Shown: one piece after another, positions 22,137 to 41,653 of the stretch
How positions within the stretch are numbered: position 1 is the stretch's first letter
How the letters are laid out: every line of letters begins with the position of its first letter
Origin: Cacajao melanocephalus
Taxonomy: Eukaryota > Chordata > Mammalia > Primates > Pitheciidae
Reading direction: 5' to 3'
Length of the DNA stretch: 64,000 bases
NCBI GenBank assembly: GCA_963573385.1
Contig: CAUYLG010071516.1
Coordinates: forward strand, 1-64,000
The notes under the pieces: model-generated
Database searches by the model: none
Seen by the model: the letters and a program-made list of their open reading frames with translations, nothing else
Told to the model about the DNA's origin: nothing
Made by a program: the position numbers and the translations under genes

Positions 22137-22709
22137 TGTTACAGACAGAGAAATACGTTACAGGAAAGGGGTCCCAATCCAGACCCCAAGAAAGGGTTCT
22201 TAGATCTCTTGCAAGAAAGAATTCAGGGTGAGTCTGCAGTGCAAAGTGAAAGCAAGTTATTAAGAAAGTAAAGGAATAAAAGAATGCCTGCTCCATAGAG
22301 GGGGCAGCCCCAAGGGCTGCTGGTTGCTCATTTTTATGGTTATTTCTTGATAATGTGCTAACAACGTGTAGATTATTCATGCCTCCCCTCTTGAGACCAT
22401 ATAGGGTAACTTTCTGACGTTGCCATGGCATTTGTAAACTCATGGCGCTGGTGGGGGTGTAGCAGTGAGGACGACCAGAGGTCACTCTCGTGGCCATTTT
22501 GGTTTTGGTGGGTTTTGGCTGACTCCTTTACTGCAAACCGTTTTATCAGCAAGGTCTTTATGACCTGTATTGTGTGCTGACCTCCTGTCTCATCCTGTGA
22601 CTTAGAATGCCTTACCCATCTGGGAATACAGCGCAGTAGGTTTCAGCCTCATTTTACCTAGCTAGCTCTTATTTAAGGTGGAGTTGCTCTGGTTCACACG
22701 CCTCTGACA
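22137..22709 (-). repeat. Solo LTR of a class I endogenous retrovirus
   Basis: The 573-bp element starts TGTTACAG and ends CTCTGACA, with the TG...CA ends of an LTR. The flanking GTAG at 22133-22136 and 22710-22713 is a perfect 4-bp TSD, the length typical of gammaretrovirus-like ERVs. In reverse complement a TATA/AATAA-like and 'CTTTACTTTCTTAATAA' region fits the polyadenylation part, so the LTR is antisense to HERC3. No gag, pol or env sequence adjoins it. The minus-strand frame at 21994-22497 is a chance reading through it. The subfamily is not assigned. Confidence 0.88.
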
Positions 22710-22713
22710 GTAG

Positions 22714-25599
22714 CCTGTGATGGCCGCCCTCTTCCCACCCTCCTTATCTGTCTTCTCTGTGGGTTGGTCTTCTGGCAGGCAGCCTCACAGCAGAGTCAGG
22801 TGCTCAGATATGCCTCACTGCACACCTTGGTCTTGGAACCTGGTTGTGAGGGTTCACCCTGGGGTAGCAGGTGGGAAAGGAAACAAAACCCTCTTAGAAC
22901 AACGGTAGTAAAGATCTGTAGAAGGCATCATAATGAATTCATCTGAGTGCAACCAGACATTTCTCCAGCACAGCCTCCTGACGCAGCTCCGAGGAGCTAA
23001 TGGTGGGTGTTGCCGGGCCTCTGGATGTGAGTGAGCTCTGGCAAAGCAGCCGCTCTGTGTCTGTCTGCATACTGGGTCACCTGGCCCTCAGTCATCCTGC
23101 AGACGCTCTCCCCAGCAGGGGTGAGTGACTGCAAGAAACCCAAGCTAGAGGTGTGCCAAGAAGACTTTGGTATTCAGCCTCGGAATCCAGCCCATGCTTG
23201 TGATCTAAATTTGGAATGAGGCAAACTCTAGTGTAAATTACAAGAGATTCCAGAAATTTCTGTTGTTGGTTAAGCTTGTCTGTTAATTATAAACTCCATA
23301 GCAGCTTGGAATAGTGCCTCTTTGAATGGAAAGATTATGTGGGTTGGTGCCTCCCTCTCTTCATTTAACTTTTTCATTGGTAGGTGTACTCTAAATCTGG
23401 ATACCATTTGGGTTTGTTGTTAATGAGTGGGAAGAAGAGAATGAGGTTGCTTTCTGTGTTTGCTTATTGAGAACCATGACCTGCAGAGCTGCTAGACATG
23501 GAAGGGAAGTCTGTGGTGGGCTGACTTTGTTCCAGGTATCCTGTGTTGGTCTTGACCTACAGGAATGTTACCCTCAAGTAGCTTCTGTGGTATTTGAGGA
23601 GGGAGCATGATGGAAGGCCCCTTCCTTAAAAGAGGGTTTTTCTGGGGGCTATGGGCAGGTGTGTGATTTCAGCTTGGTATCATTGCCTAGATCAATTGAC
23701 TTTGAAATATGAAGGATTTTAAAAAGTGAGTGTGTGACTGTTTCCTTTAAGGCTTTGAGAGTGTGAAGAAGTGAGTTGAAGGAGTTAATTCCTTGGTGGC
23801 CTACCTCCAAGGGGCTTAGAGAGTTTTGAACCCAAGTGGCAAACTTAGGTTTCTTTTTCTTGCTTTGCTGTACTGTCTATAAATGGAGTAATGCCTGTCC
23901 ATCAACACGTACTGTGGTGATTGGACTTGTTAATATTTCTAGTCCTATCAGGGCCTCCACCAGCATGGGTGTGGTCATCTAGCACTAGTCTGGAGGAGGA
24001 TTTCTTTCATTGCCTTGAAACTTGATTTCCTGTTAAATTGCAAATGACCTTGGGTGCCACATAATCTGACCTTCCTGAGGGGAAGGAAAGTTGAAAGAAG
24101 GTAGTGGTGTAGGAGATGCACCTGGACAAGTCTTCTAATGTGTGCCTTGAGTCTGTCCTGCCAATCATCATATACCGTATTATACCCTCTATCTCTACCT
24201 TGTTCAGCTGCAAGGCACATCCATTCGTTTTCTTGGGATGCATTCTGTAGATGTGCCAGAGCAGTGATATAAAGCTCAGCTCAATGATTCTAAGGTTTTG
24301 GGGGTCCCTTTTTTCCTCCTTAAGAATATCTAACAGTTAACTATTGCTGTTAGCTGACCCTGAGACTACTGTGGTTTCTTAAGTGACCAACTTTGTGTGT
24401 GTGTGTGTGTGTGTGTTGATAAGGAGGCATTTCAAGGACACATCAAATTCTGAAACTCCTGGTTATACAGGTCCCAGATATTTTCCCAGTGTGTCAGGCA
24501 GCACACAGGTTTCTAGCTTGTGTGTGTTCATGAGTCATTTGTGATTTGGCTAAGGTCAAAGAGGCCTGTGATTCTCAGAAGCATTTTTTAGATGCAGTAT
24601 ATTAAGCCCCATCTAAACTCAATGTCCAACTTTAAGTATTGGATTATAAGTCTTTTGCACATTCCTCTCTCATGACTTTTCTCTCCTTCATGCTTGCCTT
24701 TGCATTTTGACATATACCTCATCCCTCCCCAACAAAGCAGACATAGTTTTTGTGATTGTAGGCATCATAAGGCTGTTACTAATTTCCTTACTATTTTTGT
24801 CCACGAATTTATAATTTTCTGAGACATAAAGTCACAGAGCTGGCATTTTAGGAATTCTTGTGTGCCTTCCCCACCCTTTTTTTTTTTTTAATAAAGCAAG
24901 CAAACAAAACATGAGGTTTTTTTTCCTGAATGTTTTTTTTAATAAGTAAAGTGATTAAGTGAACATTCAGTAAATCTTGAGCTCTTTTATTCAACTAGAG
25001 ACTGGTTGTCCATAGAAAAAATTCAAAAAATACCGTAATTTACCGTGTCCCTCGTATTCCCACCCAGCCACATTGTAAACGATACTTTTCAGCTAAATGA
25101 ATAGTTCTCTTTTCCTCATACATACTCTGATTTCCAGTATTGGGATTTTAGGGTAAGCTAACCTGTATGTTATTAGGGATATCTGAACTTAAATAAATGT
25201 CTTCTAATCTTTCTCCCCATCTTGAGTAGACAGGAACCGTGGTAGGGGCAGTTATTTAGTGTAATCTAATTTGACTCTCCTAAATTTTAAAATTCTCTTT
25301 AGACATACCAGGAAACCTTCTTACAGCAAAGCCCAAGGGTAAAAATTTATAGGCAAGCTCTAACATTTCTGTGCAATTCTATTTGATTTGTCTTTACGGT
25401 TGGTTCCTTTTACTTCCTCCTGAGTTAGTTTCCCTCTTGCAGGTAATTTAATCAAATTCACATTCACATTTTGTATTCAGTCTAAGCATTTCCATAATGC
25501 CCATCACCATATGTAACAGCTCTCCTGCTGTTTGATAAATGAGGTTTATAAAGCAGAACGTCCAAAAGCATCAATTCCCAAACTGTGGTTGCTTCTAAC
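22714..25599 (+). other. Intronic stretch, mostly unassigned
   Basis: Nearly 2.9 kb with few clear repeats besides a (TG)n at 24394-24416. The overlapping minus frames near 23975-24243 have no recognised domain. The segment looks repeat-poor relative to its surroundings and precedes the exon-like block at 25600. Confidence 0.45.
24394..24416. repeat. (TG)n microsatellite
   Basis: About 11 uninterrupted TG units. Confidence 0.95.
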
Positions 25600-25710
25600 C
25601 TTGGTAGAAGTAATGCTTTCAACTAGCTTCTCAGGTTGCTCTCGGGCATCTGAAGGACGCAATAACTCTGTCATGTTAATCAGCTCTTGCTGAAAAGCAA
25701 ACCAGCTGAG
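25600..25710 (-). other. Unidentified exon-like ORF block, antisense to HERC3
   Basis: On the minus strand a 111-bp segment (exactly 37 codons) is open in one frame and flanked by splice signals: acceptor TTCTATTTCCTTTCAG before 25710 and donor ACCAAG|GTTAGA after 25600. The translation begins LSWFAFQQELINMTELL and ends with VESITSTK. It is not low-complexity and does not look like Alu, L1 or LTR protein. I do not recognise the family. It may be an exon of an unannotated antisense gene, a relic of a lost or duplicated gene, or a chance pseudo-exon. No partner exons were found in the surrounding 3 kb. Confidence 0.35.
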
Positions 25711-27080
25711 CTGAAAGGAAATAGAAGGAACCCTGTAATGACTTCCTGTTATTGAAGTGCATGTTTCCATGAGCATAACACTAATATAAAAAGCAGAATG
25801 TGCCATAGTAAGTGTTCAGATCTCAACATTGCACTTATTAGGGCCCCATCTATTCCTTATTAGGAATGGCAGGTGGTTCAGGATGCTGCACACCCCTTTC
25901 TGATTTTGGTGATAATGGTTCTAATCAAAACTAGTAGGATGTCCTGCCTCCTTTGACAGCTGGGTAGATGCCTTTCTGGTTCAGAGGTCTACGGATTAGG
26001 AAAAACTGTCATTTAATAATTTTATTCTGGGACAATTAATCCAAAGTTATTTTTTCTGTCTGTAAAGATATTCCAGTGTTTTAGAAAATGTATACTTATT
26101 AATGAGGATAGTTGTTAGTGTGAGGTATTTGTGACTTTTAAAAACCTGCAGTATTAAGTAATTGACAAAATGGTTTGTATCATGAAACAAGAGTTTCAAT
26201 TAATTTGTTAATTATAAAAGTGGTTAATGATACATATATAAGCTCTCTTTATCTCTGATGTGCTTAGCATTTTAAAGCTGATTAATTCTCATGATAGCCC
26301 TGTAAAGTAGGTCAGTATTATTTTCCGAGGTATATGTAAAGGAGAAAAGAAAAGGGAGTTGAGTCTTGCTTGAATACTGACAGTTTGGGTTTAATAATCC
26401 TAGAATTTTTTTACAGACATTTTTGTAATCTCAGGCTAATTGAGAATGCCTGATAAGATTTTATTGTCAAACTGTTTTTCTTGTTTGCATTTAATTTCTA
26501 CTCAGTACTTATTAAAGAAACAAAAAGGATATAAACTTGCCTAACCAGAAGGTTGTATTCTTTAATTTACTGTTTGAATACAAATATGATCAAGGTACTT
26601 TGGCAAAAGGTACTAAGAAACAACCCCCTTTTTAGCTTGAAAATCTGACTACTGTTTATCAGCTGCCTTTTTCAGGCTCTTTTGAGTACAAATAAAAAGC
26701 ACACGTGATAATTCATATTTCAGGCTGATGTATTTTGCCTTGCTATTTGCTTCTTGTTCTTTGTTCCTTTATTTCCTTGAATTATTTACTTCTTATTCAG
26801 TCATTGATTCAACAGATAAAACTTCTGAGTGTGACTAAACTTCTAGATTCCTCCTTTGTTTTAGCTACTCTTACAACACAACAAATTTAGTGCAGATCCC
26901 ACCCTTTGGGCATTTATAGACTAGGTGGGAATATAAGATATACCCAAAAAGCTTATATCATGCAGTTCAGCAGGTGTCAAGCAGGTGATACAGGTCTTAT
27001 GTATGTCAAAATAAGTGTTGTCCTGCAGTGAAGAGACACGCATTAAAAGGTTCACATTTATTTTAAGTTTTAGAGCTTGT
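25711..27080 (+). other. Intronic stretch with a MIR trace
   Basis: AT-rich, apparently unique. A short antisense MIR-like piece is near 26260-26330 ('ATTCTCATGATAGCCCTGTA'). I see no gene. Confidence 0.4.
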
Positions 27081-27094
27081 TGGAGGAGTGAATT

Positions 27095-27395
<301 letters not shown>

Positions 27396-27409
27396 TGGAG
27401 AAGTGAATT

Positions 27410-27799
27410 GGAACATTTTGGAGAAGAGGCAGTTTTGGAGATAGTTTCAGGGTTCTAGGAGTGTTCAATGATTTTAGTAAGTCCACCCTTTAATTCTGAA
27501 TTTTTGTGTTACAATAGCGATTTTATAGTTTTGCAATTTTGATGATTTTAAGTTGATGAGCTATGATTTTTATAGATCAAGGGTTGGTAGAATGTGGTAG
27601 TTTATCAGCCTGAATGGGGTATATCTGGTCAGCTGATATTTTACATCTCTCCAACAGAGACACGGTCTCATATCCTTGTAGACTTTCAGTCATTTTTTCA
27701 TTCATTATAAAAATGTGCATCGAAATTTCTATTATAATTATTAACTGACTTGCAGCAATTGAAATCATGATTGTGAATAATTTTAGAGTATTAGCTAAT
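27410..27799 (+). other. Intronic stretch, nothing recognised
   Basis: AT-rich unique-looking sequence between an Alu and a MIR. Confidence 0.45.
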
Positions 27800-27995
27800 T
27801 GTGGAGGCAGTATAGCCTGGACCAGCTGTGTGACTCTGAGAAAGTTGCTTAAACTCTGTGTGTCTCAGTTTCCTTAGTTGTAAGTGTGGATAATAATATC
27901 TACCTATTAGGGTTGTGAAGATTTAATAAGTTGCATATCAGATATTTGGAATAATGCTTGGCTCATAGTAAACACTCAGTACTAGCTATTATTAT
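27800..27995 (+). repeat. MIR SINE, nearly complete
   Basis: Runs through 'AGCTGTGTGACTCTGAGAAA', 'CTCAGTTTCCTTAGTTGTAA', 'TAGGGTTGTGAAGATTTAAT' to 'GCTCATAGTAAACACTCAGT', the order of the MIR consensus. Confidence 0.88.
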
Positions 27996-31371
<3,376 letters not shown>

Positions 31372-31549
31372 TTGAATTCTTTTCACTTTTTCTGTTGTTC
31401 CCCTTCCCTTAGAGCATTCTTGACTCTGAATTTTATATGTCACTGCTCTGTGTAATTTGCATATTTATAAAAAGTACTAGGGCATGTTGACTTATTTTTA
31501 GTCAGGCTTTTATGCAAAATTTATTTCTGGTCAAGATTGCATGGCTGCC

Positions 31550-32410
31550 CAGGTCAGTCAGGCATATGATAACAGGGCATTTCAGTGGGAAATGATGGTT
31601 TACTTAATAAATGGTGTTGGTATAAGTGGCTATTCACCTGACATACAGAACTAGACTCCTTGGCTCTCTCCATATTCTGAAGTAAATTCCAGATGTATGA
31701 AAGACATGAATGTAAAAGATGAAACTATAAAAATAATAGGAAAAAAATTAGGGGAATGTGTTTAGAACCATGAGGATTTCAATGGGAGACAGGTGGTTGT
31801 GAAGCCATAAAAGAAATGATTGGCAGGTTTGCATGAAAATTTAAAATTTCCTATGGCATAAGCCATCCCATAAATGAAGCCAAAAGGTGAGAGATAGATT
31901 GGGAGAAATAATTGCCACACATTGCCAGACAGAGATTTCATATTTTTGATAAACTAGAGTGCCTTTAATTTGATAAGTAAAAGATAAGCAACTCTTTACA
32001 AAGGAGTGTTTGCAAATGGCCAATCAATTTATGCATATATTTTCAGGGAAATGAGAATTAAAATGAGATACCACTTTTTCAACATCCATTTCATTGGGAA
32101 GAAATTCTTAAAAGAGTAATACCTAGTGATCACTCGTGTAGGAAAATGGGTTGTGCTGATTGAGCAAGTGTGAGCTGCTGCAGTCTTTTTGTAATATAGT
32201 CAACTGGCTGTTTTTAGTAAAATTGAAAATGTTCATACCTTTTGAATGAACAGTTCCAGTTTTAGGAAGCTTCCTTATGCAAATAGAAATGTTAGTATAT
32301 AGCATAAGGAAATGTTTCTAAGTATGCTTATTGCAGCAATACTGTTAATGGCAAAATAACGGAAACAGCCTACTCATCCTTTAGGGAATAGATTGAATAA
32401 ATACAACAGG
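31550..32410 (+). repeat. L1M ORF2 3' part, sense
   Basis: Degenerate but ordered ORF2 motifs: 'AATAAATGGTGTTGGTATAA', 'GATGTATGAAAGACATGAAT', 'AATTGCCACACATTGCCAGA', 'AAATGGCCAATCAATTTATG', 'ATGAGATACCACTTTTTCAA', 'AGCAATACTGTTAATGGCAA'. No intact frame remains. Confidence 0.8.
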
Positions 32411-32459
32411 TTACAAGATAAAGTTTTAAGTTGCATCTTTATACTATTGATTCACAAAT

Positions 32460-33628
<1,169 letters not shown>

Positions 33629-33660
33629 TCAGTAAGTATTTTTTGAATAAATGAATGATT

Positions 33661-34204
33661 ATGTTGTGAAACAAAAACTTTCTAATTAAGGAGTATGGAA
33701 TCTCTCTATCTCTCTCTTTTTTTTTTTTTTACAAATAAAATCAAGCTGAAAATCTGTTTTATAAAATTATTTTCCTTTGATTTTTCCTTCCTCTGTCTAT
33801 TATTTGGAATTCATTTCTAGACAGGATCACACAGTTTTTGCCGTCAGGCCTTTGCTTGATGGCCTGTAATGATCTGCATGTCTTAACATGTTGAAGCTGA
33901 GGAGAAAGAAAGGTCACCCCTAGAAATTCTGCCTGCATTACTGCAGCAGGTTTGCCTGATTTGTGAAATTGGTTAGAATTATGCCAGTGGAGCTAGGGAC
34001 ACAAATATGTTGAATATTGACATCCTACAATGTGTTAGTTCCCTTACCTAAATCTGTATAAAGTTTCTTTTTGTAACCTTAAAACTGTAAGTATTCTGAA
34101 ATTAGAAGCAATATGACTCTATCTGCAGTAGATAATTGTGCTTGCATGCTATGACAGCCTGTGCACTCAAGTTTGGACCCATCCTACACTTTGAGAAATC
34201 TTTG
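33661..34204 (+). other. Intronic stretch, mostly unassigned
   Basis: AT-rich, with a TCTCTA/T run near 33705-33735 and a possible MER5-like trace near 34145-34200. I see no gene. Confidence 0.4.
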
Positions 34205-34860
34205 TTTTGTGGCAAAAGTTATTGAGATACCATTTGCATGCCACACGATTTACCCACTTAACATGTACAGTTCAATGGTTCTTAGTATATTTACGGAGTT
34301 GTATAATCACCACCACAATAAATTTTAGAACATTTTCATCACTTCCAAAAGAAACCCCCCATACCCATTAGCAGTCACTTACCTTTCCCCTGCAGCCCTG
34401 GACAACCATTAATCTACGTTTTGTTTCTATAGATTTGCTTATTTTGGACATTTCATGTAAATGAGATGATACGATATGTGGTCTTCTGTGACTGGCTTCT
34501 TTAATAAAGTATTTTCCAGGTCCATCCATACTGTAGCATGTGTCAGTACTTAATTATTTCTTATTCCCAAATAATATTCCATTATATAGACATACCACAT
34601 GTTGTTTATACTTTTATCAATTGATAGACATTTGGGTGGTTTTAACTTTTTGGCTATTATGAATAATGGTGCTGTGAACATTTGTACACCATTTTTTTTG
34701 TGTGTAGATATGTGTTTTCATTTCTCCCAGGTATATACCTAGGAGTGGAATTGTTGGGTTATATGGTGACTCTGTGTTTAGCCTCTGAAGGAACCTTGAG
34801 ATTGTTCTCTAAAGTGATTGTGCCATTTTAAATTCTCGTTAAGAAGTATATGAGGACCTG
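34205..34860 (-). repeat. L1M 3' region, antisense
   Basis: Same block order as the copy at 16.8 kb: 'TTATTGAGATACCATTTGCA', 'CACTTCCAAAAGAAACCCCC', 'TAGACATACCACATGTTGTT', 'ACCTAGGAGTGGAATTGTTG'. An independent old L1 copy. Confidence 0.85.
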
Positions 34861-34889
34861 AGAGATCTTTTAAAAACGCAGATCTGTTC

Positions 34890-35015
34890 ATAAGAGGCCT
34901 GTCTCCTAGGGTTATTGTGGGGATTAATTGAGATAAAACGTATATAAAGTTCTTAAAATAGTGCCTGGCATGTAGAAAGCAGTCAGTAAGTGCTGGCTGT
35001 TGTTCTTATTATTGA
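34890..35015 (+). repeat. MIR SINE 3' part
   Basis: 'CTAGGGTTATTGTGGGGATT', 'TAGTGCCTGGCATGTAGAAA', 'CAGTAAGTGCTGGCTGTTG'. Confidence 0.8.
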
Positions 35016-35069
35016 TATAGTGGGTGCTCTATGTATAAGCTAGTTTCTTATATAATGATGAAACTTAAC

Positions 35070-35215
35070 ATCAGATTCACCAGGGCAACTTCAGATTTAT
35101 GGTCTTCCTGAAGTTTTCTGATGCAAGTGGCTAGGGTGGACTCAGTCAGCCACGTTTGTTCAGAAAAAGTTTCAAAAGGGATTCTGATGCTCATCTTTGG
35201 TTGTGAATCACTGCT
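35070..35215 (+). repeat. MER5A-like hAT-Charlie DNA transposon
   Basis: 'CATCAGATTCACCAGGGCAA' near the start and 'GGTTGTGAATCACTGCTTT' at the end match MER5-type termini, with a diverged centre. Confidence 0.6.
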
Positions 35216-35419
35216 TTAAAGACTCCACTCTAGGCATTGCCTCTAGGATGCGGTCCTTGGGCCCATTTAGGCTGGTTTGATGATTCATCTTCTGTCTTCT
35301 CATAATGTGCTGTGCACAATTTTGTCACTAGATTTACCTCACTATACTGTAATTTTTAAATCTGTCTTCTGTTATAGCCTTTGAGTCACTTTGGATGAGT
35401 GGATGAATAGCTCATTATC

Positions 35420-35680
35420 ACTCAAGGCACGTCTTGGATATTACTTCTTCCAAGAAGGCTTTCCTAACTCTCTCTGTCTCCTACTCACAGTCTGGGTTCA
35501 TTGTCCCTCACATGGCCTACCATTCAGCCTGCACATGTTTCTTTTATTACACTACTGTGATAAACATTGACGATCAGTACATATGTCTTGTTTTCCTTGT
35601 CAGTCAAGGAACATGGGTGCCAAACCACATGTTATTTATCTTTTTACCCTTAGTATTTATAAGGAATCTTGTATATGATA
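35420..35680 (+). repeat. L2 LINE fragment, sense
   Basis: 'GGCACGTCTTGGATATTACT', 'TCCAAGAAGGCTTTCCTAAC' and following text match the conserved L2 3' region upstream of its terminus. Confidence 0.65.
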
Positions 35681-35704
35681 AATCATATATTTTTTGGTGT
35701 GTTT

Positions 35705-38130
<2,426 letters not shown>

Positions 38131-38175
38131 GGAGAGGGAAGTGGTAAGAAGTCCTTTTAAAAACTTTGAAAATAG

Positions 38176-38401
38176 GGCTGGGCATGGTGGCTCACACCTG
38201 TAATTCCATCACTTTGGGAGGCCGAGACGGGTGGATTGCTTGAGGCCAGGAATTTGAGACCAGCCTGGCCAGCATGGTGAAATCTGCACAAAGACTCGCT
38301 TGAACCTGGGAGGCAGAGGTTTCAGTGAGCCAAGATTGTGCCACTGTACTCCAGCCTGGGTGAAAGAGTGAGACTTGTCTCAAAAAAAGAAAAAAAAAAA
38401 A
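38176..38401 (+). repeat. Alu with internal deletion, sense
   Basis: The left arm stops at 'CAGCATGGTGAAATC' and jumps at about 38283-38300 to right-arm 'CGCTTGAACCTGGGAGG', losing the central linker and part of the right arm. Confidence 0.9.
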
Positions 38402-38930
38402 CTAAAAGTAATTCCATATTACAAAAGTAATACATACATGTTTATTGCTCACCATTTAAATACCTATAGCAAAAATAAGCAAATAAAAATATTCTTTAAT
38501 TCTACCACCCTGAACAAAAACAACATTGGTATTACTTTGGTTTATGTCTTTCCAGTATTTTTTTCAACAGCAGTGTAATTTTTAAAATGAGGTCATATCA
38601 GAAATAACCACTTTATAACCTACTTTTCCACTTACTATCTCATAATTATTTTTCTGTGATGGACATATTCATACTGATCTGTGTCAGCCTTTTTAATGAT
38701 TGCATATTTAATTTTATAGGATACAATTCTAGTTTCTTTTTTTTTCCCTGTTAATAGCAATGCAGTGTACATTATTTCTCTAGGATATATTTGTAGAAAT
38801 ACAACTGCTGGATCAAAGGACATTCAAAATTCTAAGGCTGGTGGTATATTATAAAAATGCCAGCCTTAAAGTTTGTACTGATAGTGTACTAACATTGGGC
38901 ATAACTTTTTTGGGAGAAATGGATTGGATT
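38402..38930 (-). repeat. Very old L1 (L1ME-like) fragment, antisense
   Basis: Motifs such as 'ACATGTTTATTGCTCACCAT', 'TTATCTCTAGGATATAT'-like text and 'AACTGCTGGATCAAAGGACA' are typical of an antisense old L1 3' end. Low similarity. Confidence 0.5.
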
Positions 38931-39957
<1,027 letters not shown>

Positions 39958-39966
39958 GTAGCATTT

Positions 39967-40598
39967 CTTTAATGTCATACACTTGCATTAAGATATATGA
40001 AACTGCCTCCCTGGAGCTTACACTCTAGTTCTGGTATGTACCCAAGCAGGCTGTGGTTGTACAGAAGCAGGTGCTGTAGTTTTACAGAAAAGGAAACGTC
40101 GGTAAAGGATAAAGCATTCATGATAGCATGTGAGCTGAACTTTGAAGGGACTATTAGTATTTTGCACCTGAGAATTATGATTTCAGTCCCCTTAGAGGGG
40201 TCTTAAATTATTACCTGGAGTATTTATGTATTTAACTATCACAAAATTATATATACTACTGTACCACCAGTGCAGAGACCCTTTCTGTTTTTAGGATTTC
40301 CTCTATCAGAACCCACATGTGGTTTTCTAATTTTTGTTCTTTATTAAAATCCCTTTAAAGCATTAAATCGTGCCATGGTTGGCAATTCTGAGTTCCTGAA
40401 AATAGCTGAGTCATTGCAGCTGATCTTATTCTGATAAGTAGAATGCTGGTGACTCAAAACTACAAAGTCTTCTCCACTCCCATTCCCTGTGACAGGGCTC
40501 CATATGTTATTATTGACTTCATCAGTATGTCTTGCTTATTGCATCTGAAAGCATACATAGTAAATTTAGATTTATGGGTTTAAGAAGAAAATATACTC
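39967..40598 (+). other. Intronic stretch, nothing recognised
   Basis: Unique-looking sequence between an Alu and an L1. I see no exon. Confidence 0.45.
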
Positions 40599-40611
40599 AG
40601 AAACATTTTTC

Positions 40612-41621
40612 GTTTTTTTCTTTTAATTATACTTTAAGTTCTGGGGTACATGTGCAGAACATGCAGGCTTGTTACATAGGTATACACATGCCATGTGGTT
40701 TGCTGCATCCATCACCCGGTCATTGACATTAGGTATTTCTCCTAATGCTATCCCTCCTCCAACCCCCAGCTCCTGCTATCCCTCCTTTAGCCCCACATTC
40801 CCTGACAGGCCCTGGTGTATGATGTTCCCCTCCCTGTGTCCATGTGTTCTCATTGTTCAACACCCACTTATAAGTGAGAACATGTGGTGTTTGGTTTTCT
40901 GTTTTAGTGTCAGTTTGCTGAGAATGATGGTTTCTAGCTTTATCCATGTCCCTGCAAAGGACATGAACTCATCCTTGTTTATGGCTGATAGCATTCCATG
41001 GTGTATATGTGCCACATTTTCTTTATCCAGTCCATCACTGGTGGGCATTTGGGTTGGTTGCAAGTCTTTGCTATTGTGAACAGTGCCGCAGTAAACGTAT
41101 GTGTGCATGTGTCTGTATAATAGAATGATTTATAATCCTTTGGGTATATATGCCCAGTAATGGGATTGCTGGGTCAAATGGTATTCCTAGTTCTAGATCC
41201 TTGAGGAATCTCCACATCATCTTCCACAATGGTTGAACTAATTTTCACTCCTGCCAACAGTATAAAAGTGTTCCTATTTCTCCACATCCTCTCCAGCATG
41301 TTGTCTCCCGACTTTTTAATGATTGCTGTTCTAACTGGCATGAGGTGGTATCTCATTGTGGTTTTCATTTGCATTTCTCTAATGACCAGAGATGATGAGG
41401 TTTTTTTTCGTACGTTTGTTGGCTGCATAAATGTCTCCTTTTGAGAAGTGTCTGCTCATATCCTTCACCCACTTTTTCATTGGGTTGTTTGTTTTTTTCT
41501 TGTAAATTTGTTTAAGTTATTTGTAGATTCTGGATGTTAGCCCTTTGTCAGATGGAGAGATTGTAAAAATTTTCTCAAATTTTCTCCCATTCTGTAGGTT
41601 GCCTGTTCACTCTGATGATAG

Positions 41622-41653
<32 letters not shown>

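Noticed and set aside
21994..22497. 167-codon minus-strand frame
   Set aside because: It runs mostly through the solo LTR, outside any retroviral gene region, and has no recognised domain.
23975..24243. Overlapping minus frames with an acceptor-like pyrimidine tract
   Set aside because: The tract TTTCCTTCCCCTCAG is a fair acceptor, but the only nearby donor gives a 26-bp exon and neither frame shows a domain. Likely chance.
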